Source: Eutreptiella sp. 'Long Island Sound 2002'
Taxonomy: Eukaryota; Euglenozoa; Euglenophyceae; Eutreptiales; Eutreptiaceae
DNA: 64,000 bases
Assembly (NCBI GenBank): GCA_964036045.1
Contig: OZ038387.1
Coordinates: 54,530,427 to 54,594,426, forward strand
Direction of reading: 5' to 3'
Part shown: positions 23,401 through 36,400 of the stretch, piece after piece
Numbering within the stretch: the first letter of the stretch is position 1
Layout of the letters: each line of letters begins with the position of its first letter
Program-made: the position numbers and the translations under genes
The notes under the pieces: model-generated
The model's database searches: none
What the model was told of the DNA's origin: nothing
The model's input: only the letters and a program-made list of their open reading frames with translations

Positions 23401-26400
23401 CGGATTATGGCCTCCATGGGGTCCTTCGTGTCCTGTTGTGTGCCGTTAACGGGACACGGGACCTAGTTGTACAATTGACAGGGAAGGCACCGGCCACTGT
23501 GGCACGCACCATGCTGCAACCGGTTTTAGATGGGGCACGGCTTGCTGCACGAACTTCCACCCGTGCCTCCTTAAATAATGACAAGGCAAACAGCAAGGGG
23601 AAGGTGAGGATGGAGTGTGCTGCTGCCATCCATTTCATGCGCAATAGGGGTTGGGAGAAGATAATAGATGCTTGCCTAGAGCAGCCTAGTGTCAGGCAGC
23701 ATCAAGTAGGGGGAAAAAGTTGGGAGTCGGTGTGCAAAACGTGGTGGGAGAATTTTGCAAGCATGTGTGTATACGCGTGGCGTTCCGCATGGTTCTCCGG
23801 GGCCGACTTGGGGCGGCTCCGGAACCATAGCATAGCCATGGGCGCTGCCCACAATGAGCTCCAGTGGGGCAAACTTCTGTGGACGCATCTTTGGATCGAC
23901 CACATGTATTATTTTGCAAAGAGGTGGAGAATCTTGTCAAAGTTCTCCTGCTTTGCCATGGAGGGAAGTCACCGGAGGCTGAAGCGCATGTTGCGCAACA
24001 GCGGGGGCCTAAGCCTCCTCCGGGGGAGACTAGGGGTGCAAGTGGTTGTGGACAACCACACAATTGACGATAGCCTTTGGTTGCATGGCTGGGATGCGAC
24101 CAAAAGGGCTCAACATGGGCAAGGGCCCATAAGTGTACAAACGTATGCAAGCCGCACAAGAAGACGGCTTCCAACCGACATGCAGCACCTTCAGACTCTA
24201 CAGCGGCGGTTCCGGTGCCGCAAGAGACGGACATGAGATGACCTTACGAACCCAGACCATTGTTGCCTGTGACCGGGGTGCATGCTGGGGGGCTTACTAG
24301 GGGTGTGAGGACAAATCAGGGGGTGCACACGGGTAACATTTGTGTAAATTCAGGTGAATTCACGTGAAATTCGTACGAAATTCGTACGAAATTCGTACGA
24401 ATTTCGTACGAATTCACGTGAATTCACGGCTGTGAATCGGCTACAGGCTTGCCGGGTTCCGGCACCTCTCGTTTTGGGCACGGTGCGGTCATGATGCATG
24501 CTTTTGGGGCGGGACTTTCATTGGATGATGCGTAACAAAGCTAGGGGAGGAATTTTGGCCCCTCAAAGCCCTTGAAATGAACCAAGAATATGGCATTTTC
24601 CCCCAAAAACCTCAAAATTTGGGTAAATTGACGTGAAATTCACGCAATTATTCCAACGGCCACTTAACGGCCGTTCACGAAGGGTACAAAGCGGTACCCA
24701 ACGAAGGCTGAGGGGTCAAAATCAGAAAAATTATTGGGCGGCACTTCCTTCCGCACGGGCAGCACTCCCTTGCGCACAGGCTGCAGTTCCTTGTGCACGG
24801 GCGGCACTCCCTTGCGCACGGGCAACACTTCCTTGGGAATGCTTCCTGCGCGCCGCAGGTGCGCCACGGGCGCGCCGCAGGGAAAGGGTAATTAGCTTTA
24901 GTGTACATTGTCCAAGAAAATGACCCCGTGGACCATACGGCTTGTACTTGACGTTGCACTTGTTGATGAAATGCGGTTCATAGCATGGACAATCCAATGG
25001 AGTCGTAGTATGCTCTCCTCCCAGTTCTTCCCCAACTTGATGCACGGCTCGCGGCACACAGCCCAATCAGGGGGAGGGCGGAAGAAAAATTCCCCTAGGA
25101 GGTGAAATTTTTTTTCAACCACGACACTTGTCCCCCCCCCAACCCCGTATACAAAAATTTCTACCCGTGGGGGACTTTTTCTACCCTAACCCCCCATTGT
25201 CCCCACTAGGCCCACAAACCCCCTGCCCCCCCCCCCCCCCCGTTGCCCCCCCCCCTGGCCCCCCCACCCCCACCCCACCCCCCTTGCTCCGCCGCCTCCA
25301 CACAATTTCCATGGAGGCTGCCCCGGCTACCATGGCCAGGCGTGGCCAATCACATGCCCCCGATCCCGGGGCCGACTCACGGAGCGCCGGGTTCCAAGCA
25401 CACGAGCACCAATTGTCGGATCGATTGTTCACATATATATGTACAGGAGCACATTGATCTTTTGACACCATCGCTCTCTCAAAGAGAAGAGACTATGGCC
25501 CCGGCTCAATGTGCAAAAGCGTAGAAGGGAATTGCACCCTTCGGCACTGTGTCGCACTCGGTACTCACACGCACAACGCTTGTGACTTGCATCCTGCACA
25601 CACTGTGCTGGGGCGCCAACACACCTATTTTTGTGGAATGCCTGTCTTCAGCGCCATGCGAAGATGCCGTCAAGTGGTCGCAGCAGCCTTGGTTGTTGGC
25701 ATAGGTGCTAGACTGGAGCAGAACACCGAGGGGCCTGCAGAAAAGTGTCAAGCAAAACACACCTGTTTTTTGCCTGTTTTCAGCGCCATCCAGAGATGCG
25801 TTGCCCATGATGCGCCCATTGTCAACTTGAGGGTCAGGGTCTTGGTGTTGCTCCACAAAATCTTGATACCTGCAAAAAATTTGCAAGCAAAACACACCTA
25901 TTTTTTGCCTGTCTTCGGCGCCATCCAGAGATGCGCTGCCCATGATGCGGCCATTGTCAACTCGAGGGTCAGGGTCTTGGTGTTGCTCCACAAAATCTTG
26001 ATACCTGCAGAAAAGTGGCAAGCAAAACACACCTGTTTTTTGCCTGTCTTTGGTGCCATGCGCTGCCCATGATGCGGCCATTCTCAACTTGAGGGACAAG
26101 GTCTTCTTGTTGCTCCACAAATTCTTGATACCTGCAGAAAAGTGGCACGTGTGCCGGGGCGCCAACACACCTGTTTTTTTGAATGCCTGTCATCAGCGCC
26201 ATGCGAAGATGCGGGCTGGTGGTCGCGCACGCTCTTTGGCTGGCGCGCAGTCTTGCCGCAGTAGCATCCGCTTTTCTTCTGAATTCTGCCTTGATACCTG
26301 CAGAAAAATCGTATGCACAACACACCTGTTTTTTGCCTGTCTTCAGCGCCACCCAGATATGCACTGGCCACATCCTGTTGGTTGCCTCGCCCATTGGCAG

Positions 26401-29400
26401 ATCAGCTTGGGCACTCCTTCGCGCACATCCTTCGTCCACAAAATCTTGATACCTGCAGACAGCTTCCAGAGCGCACTTTGCACTACACAAGCAAACATGG
26501 ACGATATGCACGACAAGCACCCCACCCCTCCCCCCTGCTCCGCCACCTCCACAAAAACTGCAGTGAATTCCTGTGAAGGCTGCCCCGGCTACCATGGCCA
26601 CGCGTGGCCAATCACATGCCCCCGATCGCGGGGCACACTCACGGAGCGTCGGGTTCCCAACCCCCCAGCCCGCCGCCATTCCCCTTGCCCCTACCCTCTG
26701 GTCCCTCTGTCCACCATCTTCTCCACCCTCTGTCGTTGGCGGCGGGCTTGCCCCCTCCCTCCCGTCTTGCCCCCCTCCCTCTCGTCCCTCTATCCTCCCT
26801 CTTCCCTGTTGCCTCCCCTTCTCGCTGCCACCCATCTCATCCCCCTTCCTCCCTGTTGTGGGTCACGGTCACAGTCACTTGGCCTGTTTGCCTCCCTGTC
26901 TGTACCTAACCGGTGTTGATGCCCGGCGCCCCGGACATGGAGTTGAGGTACGGCAGTACCTCGCGCGCGCAGGAGTTGATGGGCTTGGTGCACCCAAGTG
27001 GGCAGTGGAGCTGGAGCAAGACCCGCAAGGAGGAGCCGGTGGCGAAGACGCGGTGGCTGGTGCTGTTCGTCACGGAGACGGAGAGTGACGCGGTCGTCGG
27101 CATGCGGGCGCCTGGGCGACCAAGGAGGCAAGAGACCAAGCAGGCAAGCAAGGCACGCAAGAGAAAGGAGGAAGAAGCGGAGGAAGAAGAAGAGGACGAA
27201 GAAGAAGCGGAGGAACAGGAACCCACGCAAAAAGAAAGAAAGCTCTGAAGAGGAAGATGAGGGAAAAGATAAGCAGAGAGTAGACAGATGAGAAAAGGGG
27301 ACCCAGACAGAGGACAGGGACAGTGGCGAGCGCACCACAGTACTGGTGACTGCTCTGTGCGGTGCGGCGTGGATCTGGCGTTGGTTCGTGCAGCCCGCCA
27401 TTGTCTGGTTCAGGGGGGCCAGACCGCACAGACCCCCACAACGACATCCCCCTCCACTGCTCGCACACTCCGGTGGAGGTGGCAGGCCCGGCGATGCAAG
27501 GGCGATGCATGCGCGATGCAAGGGCGCCACACTGGCAATGCGCGGAGGACCCCGTGGGCCTTACCCTGGCAGCCACACGGATCAGGAGCTGACCTTAGGT
27601 GGAAAGGGGGGAGGGAGGAGGAGAACAATGCGCCCGTGCAGTCTGACCAACTACTGCACAGGACAGCCCTGCCGGCTTCCATCTGCTCCTTTCTTCCTCT
27701 GTTTCCCCTTCTTTTGCTTCTCTGGCTCCCATGCCCCCTGCGGTTTTCATCTGCACCCGTGTCTTCCCCCTCTTGGTCCCGCTGCCACAACACTGGAACC
27801 ACCCCCCGGGAGGGCGAGGAGACGTGGATTGCGGAATCCGCTGCACCTGCAGCCGGCGCAGGACCTGGCTGTGAGCTTCTAGCGAGCCGGATTGATTGTG
27901 CATGCCGTGTAGCAGCCCTGGCCGCAGAAGGTGGCCCATAAGCAGAACTGCTCGTACGTGGCGGTCAAAGCCGCCAGCGCCTTCGTGTACAAGCCCACGA
28001 ACGACTGGAAGATTCCCGAACCCGGCGACCTCTTCGACAAGGACAACTCCATGACGGAGCAGCACCGAGAAGAACAACGTTCCACGCCGGAATGGCTGCA
28101 GGAATGGAGCCAGATCAAGGTGCAGCCGCAGTCGAAGAGACGGGGCAAGTACGTCCCCAAGCGCCCCCACATCGCCAGCACCGCGGAGACCACCCTGCAA
28201 GAAGGACTGTGGCCGTGCGGGTACACAGCGCTGAGCAAGGACGCGATGATGGCGGTTGTGGCGAGGCGCAGTGGACGGGCCCCCAACGTGATGAGGAGCG
28301 TGGTGGCCGGCCCCGTGTGTGGTGGTGGGACCACGGCCAATGTTGGGGAAGCGACGTGCGCCATGTCCACCGCCACCACAAACGAGTGGCGGCTGGGCCG
28401 GGAGGGGCGGAGGGGCCCTTCATCGCGGGGGCTGTGGTATGCCACTGGAAAATCGGGCATGTGGCCGGTGCGCCCTGCAGGCAGCCAGTGTGCACCCCTC
28501 ATGGCCCCTTGCAGCTTGTGCAGCGACCGCCTCCTTTCCACATACTCCGCTAGGGCGGTGTTGGAGCTTTGCAGCTGCCTGTTCCTTTGCGCGCCCGAGG
28601 GGGCACGCACGCTGACAACCTGGTCGACCCACCTTGCTTTGTGGCCAGCGTCACTGCTTGCTCCCGTTCTGATTCATAGATCCGTGTCATCCACTGCATC
28701 TCATCCTCCGCTCTTGCCTCTTGTACTGCCGCTTCAGGCCTTCAAAGAGCTTCTTGTCCTCCGCCTTTCTTGCTTCCCTCTCTTTCTGCTCCTTCTCTCT
28801 CTGTATCTATCTTCGTACGGTGTCTTGTTGTGGGTCTGGCCCGTGTGTTCGTATTCGGCTGGTAATTGTGTCCGACTCCTCCGACTCCACCGGACTGTCT
28901 GTGTCCGAGTCCCTCACGAGTGGGTGGCCCACAGATGAGCGGGGCGCCTTCTTCATGGCGGGTTCCTCCCTCCGCGCCCTTGGTTGGGGTCCTGGTGTGC
29001 TCCAGAGCTTTTGCGTCGATATTCCGGATCCTTGCGTTGCCTTCTCTCCTGATGGCTGATCCGCGGCATGTCCCTTCTCTGGTTGTTGTTCCTGTACTTG
29101 CGGCTGGTCCGCAGCATGTCCCTTCTCCGCGTGCTCTGCCTCTGCTGCTGCCTCTCGTGCACTCTCCTGTTCCTCCAGCCATTCCTTTATCGGTATAAAC
29201 TCGCTGCTATCCCAAGCCGTGGTCATGGTTCCTTGGATGTAATAATACACAGATGGTGAGTTCTCATTTGTCACTCGGTCCCTTTGTGTTGTGATGGTAA
29301 AATGGATGGGCGTACCCTCTTTGGTCACCGTCCCTGCCGCTTCCACTGCGGCAGTACAGTATTCTTCGCTGTGCTGCCTCCTCCACTCCCTGTCTTGCCA

Positions 29401-32400
29401 ACTCCGTCCAACCGGGGTAATTCCACATTTCCTGGGGACACTCCAGTCGCTCGCATCCAGTGGTGGTGGGCCGGCTGTCTTGTAGGCCTCCCTTTCAACA
29501 TCTGTAAGCTCGGCGATTTCACCCTCAGAGAACTCGGCGGGGTGTCCACCTGAAGAGGAATCATCATCCCACCCGGGTATGGGAACCCCGGCTTGCAACC
29601 ACTGCTCTGCAGGCTGCTGTCCTACCTTCTTTTTTGCCTCCCCTGGCGCTTGCGGCTTTGCTTCCTTTGTTCCCGGTGCCTCTGCTAGATGCTTTGGTGC
29701 CTCCTGGGGCGCTTGCGGCTTTGCTTTCTTTGTTGGTGTTGCCTCTGCTGGCTGCTTTGCTTGCTGCTGTGCTGCCTCCTGGGGCGCTTGCAGCTTTGCA
29801 TCCTTTGGCGCTGCTGCCTCTGTTGGCTGCTTTGCTGCCTCCTTCGGCGCTTGCGGCTTTGCTTCCTTTGGCGCTGCAGCCTGTGCCGGCTGCTTTGCTA
29901 GCTCCTTTGGTGCTTGCGGCTTTGCCTCGTTTGGCACTGGGGCTGCCTTTGCTGCCTCTTTTGGTGCCTCCTGTTGTGAGGCCTCTGCTGCTTGAGCTTC
30001 AGCCACCCTTGATTTCTTGGGTGCCCCTTTCGGTTGCAGCTTGGGGGCCATCCCCTCAACGCCTTGCTTGTCAGCAATACATGTGTGTGCACAGAAGCAA
30101 GTAAAAAGGCCCAAGCGTCCAATTGGTCCCTCGCGGTTCTCCGAGTGCCCGTCCCCAATGGTCCCAATTCCTTTTGCAGTGGCTGCGGCGCCCCCAGAGG
30201 TACACGTAATGCCCTCACTTCAACCGGAACTCCCCATTTGCAGAGCACAACATGTCAAATGCCATCAGTCAGCCGGGCATGGGTTTTCACTCTACCAACT
30301 GGTTGCATGGCAAGCAGAAAAAGGCAATAAACCCCCCAAAGCGCGGAAATTGTCCCTCACAGTTCTCCAAGTGCCCGTCCCCAATGGTCCCAATTCCTTT
30401 TGCACTGGCTGCGGCGCTCCTAGGGGTACACACAATGCCCTCACTTCAACCTCAGCTACCCATTAGCAGAGCACAACATGTCAAATGCCATCCGTCAGCA
30501 GTGTAGGGTTTTCACTCTACTAACTGGTTGCATTGCAAGCAAAAAAAGGCAATAAACCCCCCAAAGCGTCCAACTTGTCCCTCACAGTTCTCCGAGTGCC
30601 CGTCCCCAATGGTCCCAATTCCTTTTGCAGCGGCTGCGGCGCCCCTTGGGGTACACATAATGCCCTCTCTTAAATGTAAACTCCCCGTTGGCACAGCACA
30701 CCACGTCAAATGCCATCAGTCAGCAGTGCAGGGGTTTTTTCCTGTCTATTCATGTGTGCCACCATCCGCAGTAAGGCTTTTTCCTATCTATTCATGTGTG
30801 CTGCCATCCGCAGGAAGGCTGTGCCACCGTCTGCAGTAAGGCTTTTTCCCTGTCTATTCATGTGTGCCACCATCCGCAATAAGCCTTTTGCTATCGATTC
30901 ATGTGTGCCACCATCCGCAGTAGGCTTTTTCCCTGTCTATTCATGCGTGCCACCATCCGCAGCAACACTTTTTCATGTCATGGTGGGAGGGATGGTGGTG
31001 TTGAAAAACACCGTTGTGGCACCGTGGCGCCTTGGGGCTCGCTCACTTGAGGAAGGGGCGAATGATCCCCCGGTCGGCCCGTGGTAGGCCGACAGGCGGG
31101 GCGTGGCTGGGGCTGCAGGGGCGACCCCGACCTCGTCGCTGGGCATGCTGCCCAACATCCGCTCACCGAACACAGTGGCGAGGGTCTCCTTCTTCTCCTT
31201 CTCCTCTTCCTTCTCGTGTTCCTTCTCCTCTTCCTTCTTTACCTTCCCTTCAAAGGGGATGATCCTCTTCACCTTCTTCGCCTACTTTTCTTCCTTCTCC
31301 TCTTCCTTCTTTACCTTCCCTTCAAAGGAGATGATCCTCTGCACCTTCTTCCCCTACTTCTCTTCGTTCTCCTCTTCCTTATTTGGCTTCCCTCAAAGGG
31401 GATGATCCTCTGCACCTTCTTCCCCTGCCTTTCTTCCTTCTCCTCTTTCGTCTTCGCCTTCCCCTCAAAGGGGATAATCTTCTACACCTTCTTCTCCCTC
31501 TTCTGTTCCTTCTTATGCTCTTCCTTGCCCCGGTATGGGGTGATCTTCGGGGTCCTCCGCCTCTTCTTTTCTTTTCTGGGCATTGTATAAGCAACCTATA
31601 GGAGTGCTGCAAAAGGGAGTAGAGGATGTGGAGAGGAAAAAGGGCTCCTTCCACAACAGTCCTCTGATTGCCACTACTTTAAATGATGTGTGCCTCCAAT
31701 GAAAGGCTGCAGAAGATCACACCACAAGATTCCTCTCATCGCCACTACTTAAAATGCTATGCTCCTCCGTTTCACTCTACCACCTGGTTGCATTGCAAGC
31801 AAAAAAAGGCAATAAACCCCCCAAATCATCAAACTTGTCCCTCAGAGTTCTCCGAGTGCCCGTCCCCAATGGTCCCAATTTCTTTTGTAGTGGCTGCGGC
31901 GCCCCCAGGAGTACACATAATGCCCTCACTTCAACCGGAACTCCCCATTAGCAGAGCACAACATGTCAAATGCCATCCGTCAGCAGTGCATGGGTTTTCA
32001 CTCTACCAACTGGCCCCATTGCAAGCAAAAAAAGGCAATAAACCCCCCAAAGCATCCAACTTGTCCCTCAGAGCTCTCCGAGTGCCCGTCTCCAATGGTC
32101 CCAATTCCTTTTGCAGTGGCTGCGGCGCCCCCTGGGGTGTACAGAATGGCATGATACATCCATGAATTACCTGTTCGCCGGGCACATTCCGTCAAGTACC
32201 ATCAGTCACCACGGTCAAGTACCATAGTCAGCAGTGCGAGGGTTTTCAGTTCTGCCCGACTGGCTAGTGGTGTTTAAAAACACCGTAAAGATCCGCTTAC
32301 TGAGGCGTTGCAGAAGAGCTGGAAATTGGAACGTCTCGCCGAAGTCCGGGGTCGCTGCGGGGGGGCCTGCGTAGGGAGCAATGACCCATATTGGGGCCTT

Positions 32401-33403
32401 TGCGGTGGGGGGGGCGCACTGAGAGGCTCGCCGCTGGTTGGCTTGCGCAGTGAGCAACGAACCAAACTGCGGGGTGGGGCACGGCCGCTTTGGAGCGGGA
32501 GCCAGTGGGAGCAGTGAGGAACGGCGGTGCCTGCTATACTGGGTCAACGTCACCTGATCACTGGCTGGAGGGGGCGGTGGCCGATGAGGCAGAGGTCTGG
32601 GGATACGGGGGTGTTTCGGGGTAGCACAGAGGATTTCAAGCACCACTACTGCATGTTCCTCGTCCCTGCCAAGGAAATGCGAACGGCTAATTCGCATTCC
32701 CTCCCGCCATACCTGCAGGGGGTTTTTCTTGGGCCACATGGTGCTGGGACGCACAGCATAGAAGGTGAAAAATGGTAGGAAAATGCTGAGCATATTGCTC
32801 AGGATATTTGGGGATGCTCAGCATTCATGCTCAGCAAATGGGACTCATATTGCAGGGTTGATCTCGGAAGTCCCAGCCAAAATTTCTTCCGAGCTCCCCC
32901 GGCACGGTCGGCTGGGGAGCCCATGGAACATTCCTACCGATATCGGTTGCGTTTTGGGACCCGATTTGGCTGCCAAAACTTCCGAGCATCTTTCCGAGGG
33001 ATTTAAAAAACTTGCAAGCGTTTTTCCATCAGTTTTTTGTACAATGACCTACACCGTTCTTGGTTCCCAAATCCCACACCTCAGCAAAGAAACACACAAA
33101 AAGACAAGCATGACCGTTCACTTACGCTTGAAATGTGAATGCTCAGTGCCTTGCCTGTTCATTTCAGCTTGAACTGTGAATGCTGTAATCTCCTTCGCTG
33201 AGCATCTGCACAGGACAGCCATCGCTTGACATGGCATCCACATCCACCACCACACGGCGATACTTCTTGGGTTGAGGTTGGGGTTCAGGGTTGTCACTGG
33301 ATGATGAGGAAGAATCTGAGGCACTTACTGTGGAGGCACCAGATAGGTGCACAGCATCATCATCCGAATCATTATCCTCGGGACTGCTACTGCTCCCACT
33401 ATC

Positions 33404-33450
<47 letters not shown>

Positions 33451-36400
33451 TACTGTCACTGCTGCTACTGCCACTGCCACGAGGGCACACAAGTTGCTGC
33501 TCAATGTCGCTATCAACAATGGGTACACGCGCCAACTTCGTACGCCTCATGGGTTGAACACGCTGCTGCTCGTTCAAACCCGTAGGACCTTGAAATGAAG
33601 CAGCACTGTCCTCGCCCTCCGAAGGGGGTACAATATCAACTGTCGCAGGGTTAGAAACTCGGCTTTGAGGGATGGGTCCGACACGTCCCTTACCCTTTCC
33701 CTTGTCCTTCAGCGCCTTACGGCGTGCAGCACAGGACTTAAATGTGGCACGGCTCTTCAAACCCAGTTTGGGCCACTTGCAGACAGCTTCTCTGTCCAGT
33801 GGTACCCATTGACGGACACCACGCTTTGAGCCACAGGTCCCACACAGACATACCACATCACTCTCGGGATTTGCACCTGGAAAGGCGCATTTCACCGAAC
33901 GGGTGTCTGGGTGCATATATAGGGAGCAACCACCTCCCTCCTGGAAATCCAGCAAATGCTCTAAGAGGCGTTGGAAGACCACATGCCACACGGCATTGGC
34001 AGCAACCATGCACGCCTCAAGAACAACGTTTCGTTGCACGGGCGCCCAAATTTTGGCACAGGGGATCTTCTTTTTTTTCTGCACGAACTTCTGATACAGC
34101 TCATGCTTCAAACTTTCACTAATACTGGCATCTTGCCTGGTACTAGTGACGGGGGCATATCTCTTGGCCACCCTCAGATCCCGCTCGCCGGCCTCATCGG
34201 AATACAGCATGGGTGTCCGTGGATTAAACCATGTGTGGGACCACCCATGCATATATAAGGTTGCAGTGCAACCTTCTTCAGCAAACTCGGGGATGATGTG
34301 CACAATATATGTGTACAACATCCCCATAGCTTGCCATGTGACAGTTGCCAGGTTATTACAACCATAGCATAGATGCACCATGTGGCAAAATGCCACCACC
34401 AAGGAATGGAAAGGCAGGGGGAGCACCATACCCTCTGCTAGTCTGCCCATGACTGTGCGGGCCTCGCGACCTGTGAGGCTAATGCCTGCCTGAAATCTAC
34501 CTCGTACGTGACGCATGTGCTGCCTGCTATCAGGTGGCAAAGATCCAGGATCATACCTCCTTGCCACATGTGCTATGACCTGGAGTAGCTCATGGTTGTA
34601 GGGCGCTGGTAGTGTTCGACCTATGACACCCAGGATCCTGGAGGCTGCTCCTTTGGTGTTGTGCAATACAGGTTGCACAATATATACCTCTTCCAGGTTA
34701 GAAACCCCCTGAAACTTATGGGACCCACGCACACCATTGAGACATCCCCCTTTGTGCAAAAAGAGTTCTCCCGCCCCATCCTTATTCACCCAGGGACACG
34801 CCACACAGCCCTTTTGCCGGCACTCAGACCACAAATGGTGGTGATCGGCAGTGATTGCCCCGAGCCTTATCTGCAGGGTGGTGTTGTACACTGCACCAGC
34901 ATACTTCATACGTTGCTTAAATTTACAAGAAGGCAGGGCTTGTAAGGCCTCTGCACGTTTGGGTAGCCACTGGCAATCACTGACCTTGGGAAGCTCTTGC
35001 CAGGTCAACATGTCTGTGCACCTAGGCACATTGCCAAACATTGGGAACCAGTGTCCCTGGAAATCAATTATACTGATTTTTGTGTTAATATTTGGACGGC
35101 CCCGGGGCTGGTAACCGTCGGCGTAGAGGCCTAAGGTCAGGGTGGCATGGGGTGGTGGGGGTTTCTGCCGGCCTTGGGCAGCCAATGAGCCACACTTCTG
35201 TAGAAGTAGGTGGCACAGCTGTGGTAACAACTTCCTGTTGTCCAGGGAGTAGTCCACTGCAGGAAGATGCAGGTCCTCCTGTTGCCTTAAAGCAACCATT
35301 GACCAACCAACCCCTGGTTGGAGATGGTCTAAGGTGCGCAAGACAGCTGCTGGCACCACATGCTCATGGCGAAGGCGAAGTGCAGCGGCCTGGCACTCTG
35401 GTGCTTGGGTGACTGATGTGGCCTGTGTGGTAGGCAAAGGGCCAAGGGACCTACGCACAACTGTGAAGGTGCCACTTGGGGGGCGCTGTAGCTGGTCTAG
35501 GTCCTTGGCCTGCAAGGGGGTGGCCGTGGGGAAGTTCATGGCAAAGGCTGACACCATGAATTGATCAGCTGGAATAGGGCATATGCTGGCAAATGCCTCC
35601 AGCTTGGAGATCTCCCCCTTCACCCATATAGCATGGTTGTTCACAACAAATTCATGGTGAAACATGGTGCCTGGAAAACAGAAGATTGCAGTGGGCCACT
35701 GTTTTGGTTGGTTTCAAAGGAACCATGTATGGAAAGCCCCAACCAATACCTGTCACCAGAACCTTTTTTTGCCAGGATTGCTCCAACCAGTTTCGAGATC
35801 CAAGGGTCCAAAGTGTGCTCGACTATCCGCCCCCTCCCTCTGCGCCACTGTTTTGGTTGGTTTCAAGGAAACCATGTATGGAAAGCCCCAACCAGTACCT
35901 TTCACCAGAACCTTTTTTTGCCAGGATTGCTCCAACCAGTTTCGAGATCCAAGGGTCCAAAGTGTGCTCGACTATCCGCCCCCTCCCTCTGCGCCACTGT
36001 TTTGGTACGTTTCAAAGGAACCATGTATGGAAAGCCCCAACCAATACCTTTCACCAGAACCTTTTTTTGCCAGGATTGCTCCAACCAGTTTCGAGATCCA
36101 AGGGTCCAAAGTGTGCTCGACTATCCGCCCCCTCCCTGTGCGCCACTGTTTTGGTTGGTTTCAAGGAAACCATGTATGGAAAGCCCCAACCAGTACCTTT
36201 CACCAGAACCTTTTTTTGCCAGGATTGCTCCAACCAGTTTCGAGATCCAAGGGTCCAAAGTGTGCTCGACTATCCGCCCCCTCCCTCTGCGCCACTGTTT
36301 TGGTTGGTTTCAAGGAAACCATGTATGGAAAGCCCCAACCAGTACCTTTCACCAGAACCTTTTTTTGCCAGGATTGCTCCAACCAGTTTCGAGATCCAAG

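Larger units (their letters stand above)
16078..24732 (+). mobile_element. Candidate 8.65-kb DNA transposon carrying a 2OG-oxygenase-like gene and a DDE-like transposase
   Basis: Imperfect terminal inverted repeats define it. On the left, ATTTTTCCATTTTCGACCCC (near 16079) and TGTACCCTTCGTGAAC (16133-16148). On the right, the reverse complements AATTTTTCTGATTTTGACCC (near 24713-24732) and TGTACCCTTCGTGAAC (24673-24688, a perfect 16-base match). GTGAATTTCAC also recurs inside both ends. Between them, all genes point the same way: a spliced oxygenase-like gene, a coiled-coil ORF and a transposase-like ORF. Dyad arrays of CGTACG lie only within these limits. I found no clear target-site duplication. 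The element sits within the large intron of the thioredoxin gene, antisense to it. Confidence 0.65.

Noticed and set aside
27879-28610. 243-codon minus-strand frame opposite the hypothetical exon at 27.9-28.3 kb
   Set aside because: The plus-strand reading has more protein-like composition. The minus frame is low-complexity and shows no motif.
29579-30104. Plus-strand Ala/Leu/Cys-rich frames
   Set aside because: Antisense of the Ala/Lys/Pro repeat protein on the minus strand.
30130-32150. CRISPR-like array
   Set aside because: Units are about 226 bp and contiguous without unique spacers, in a eukaryotic context.
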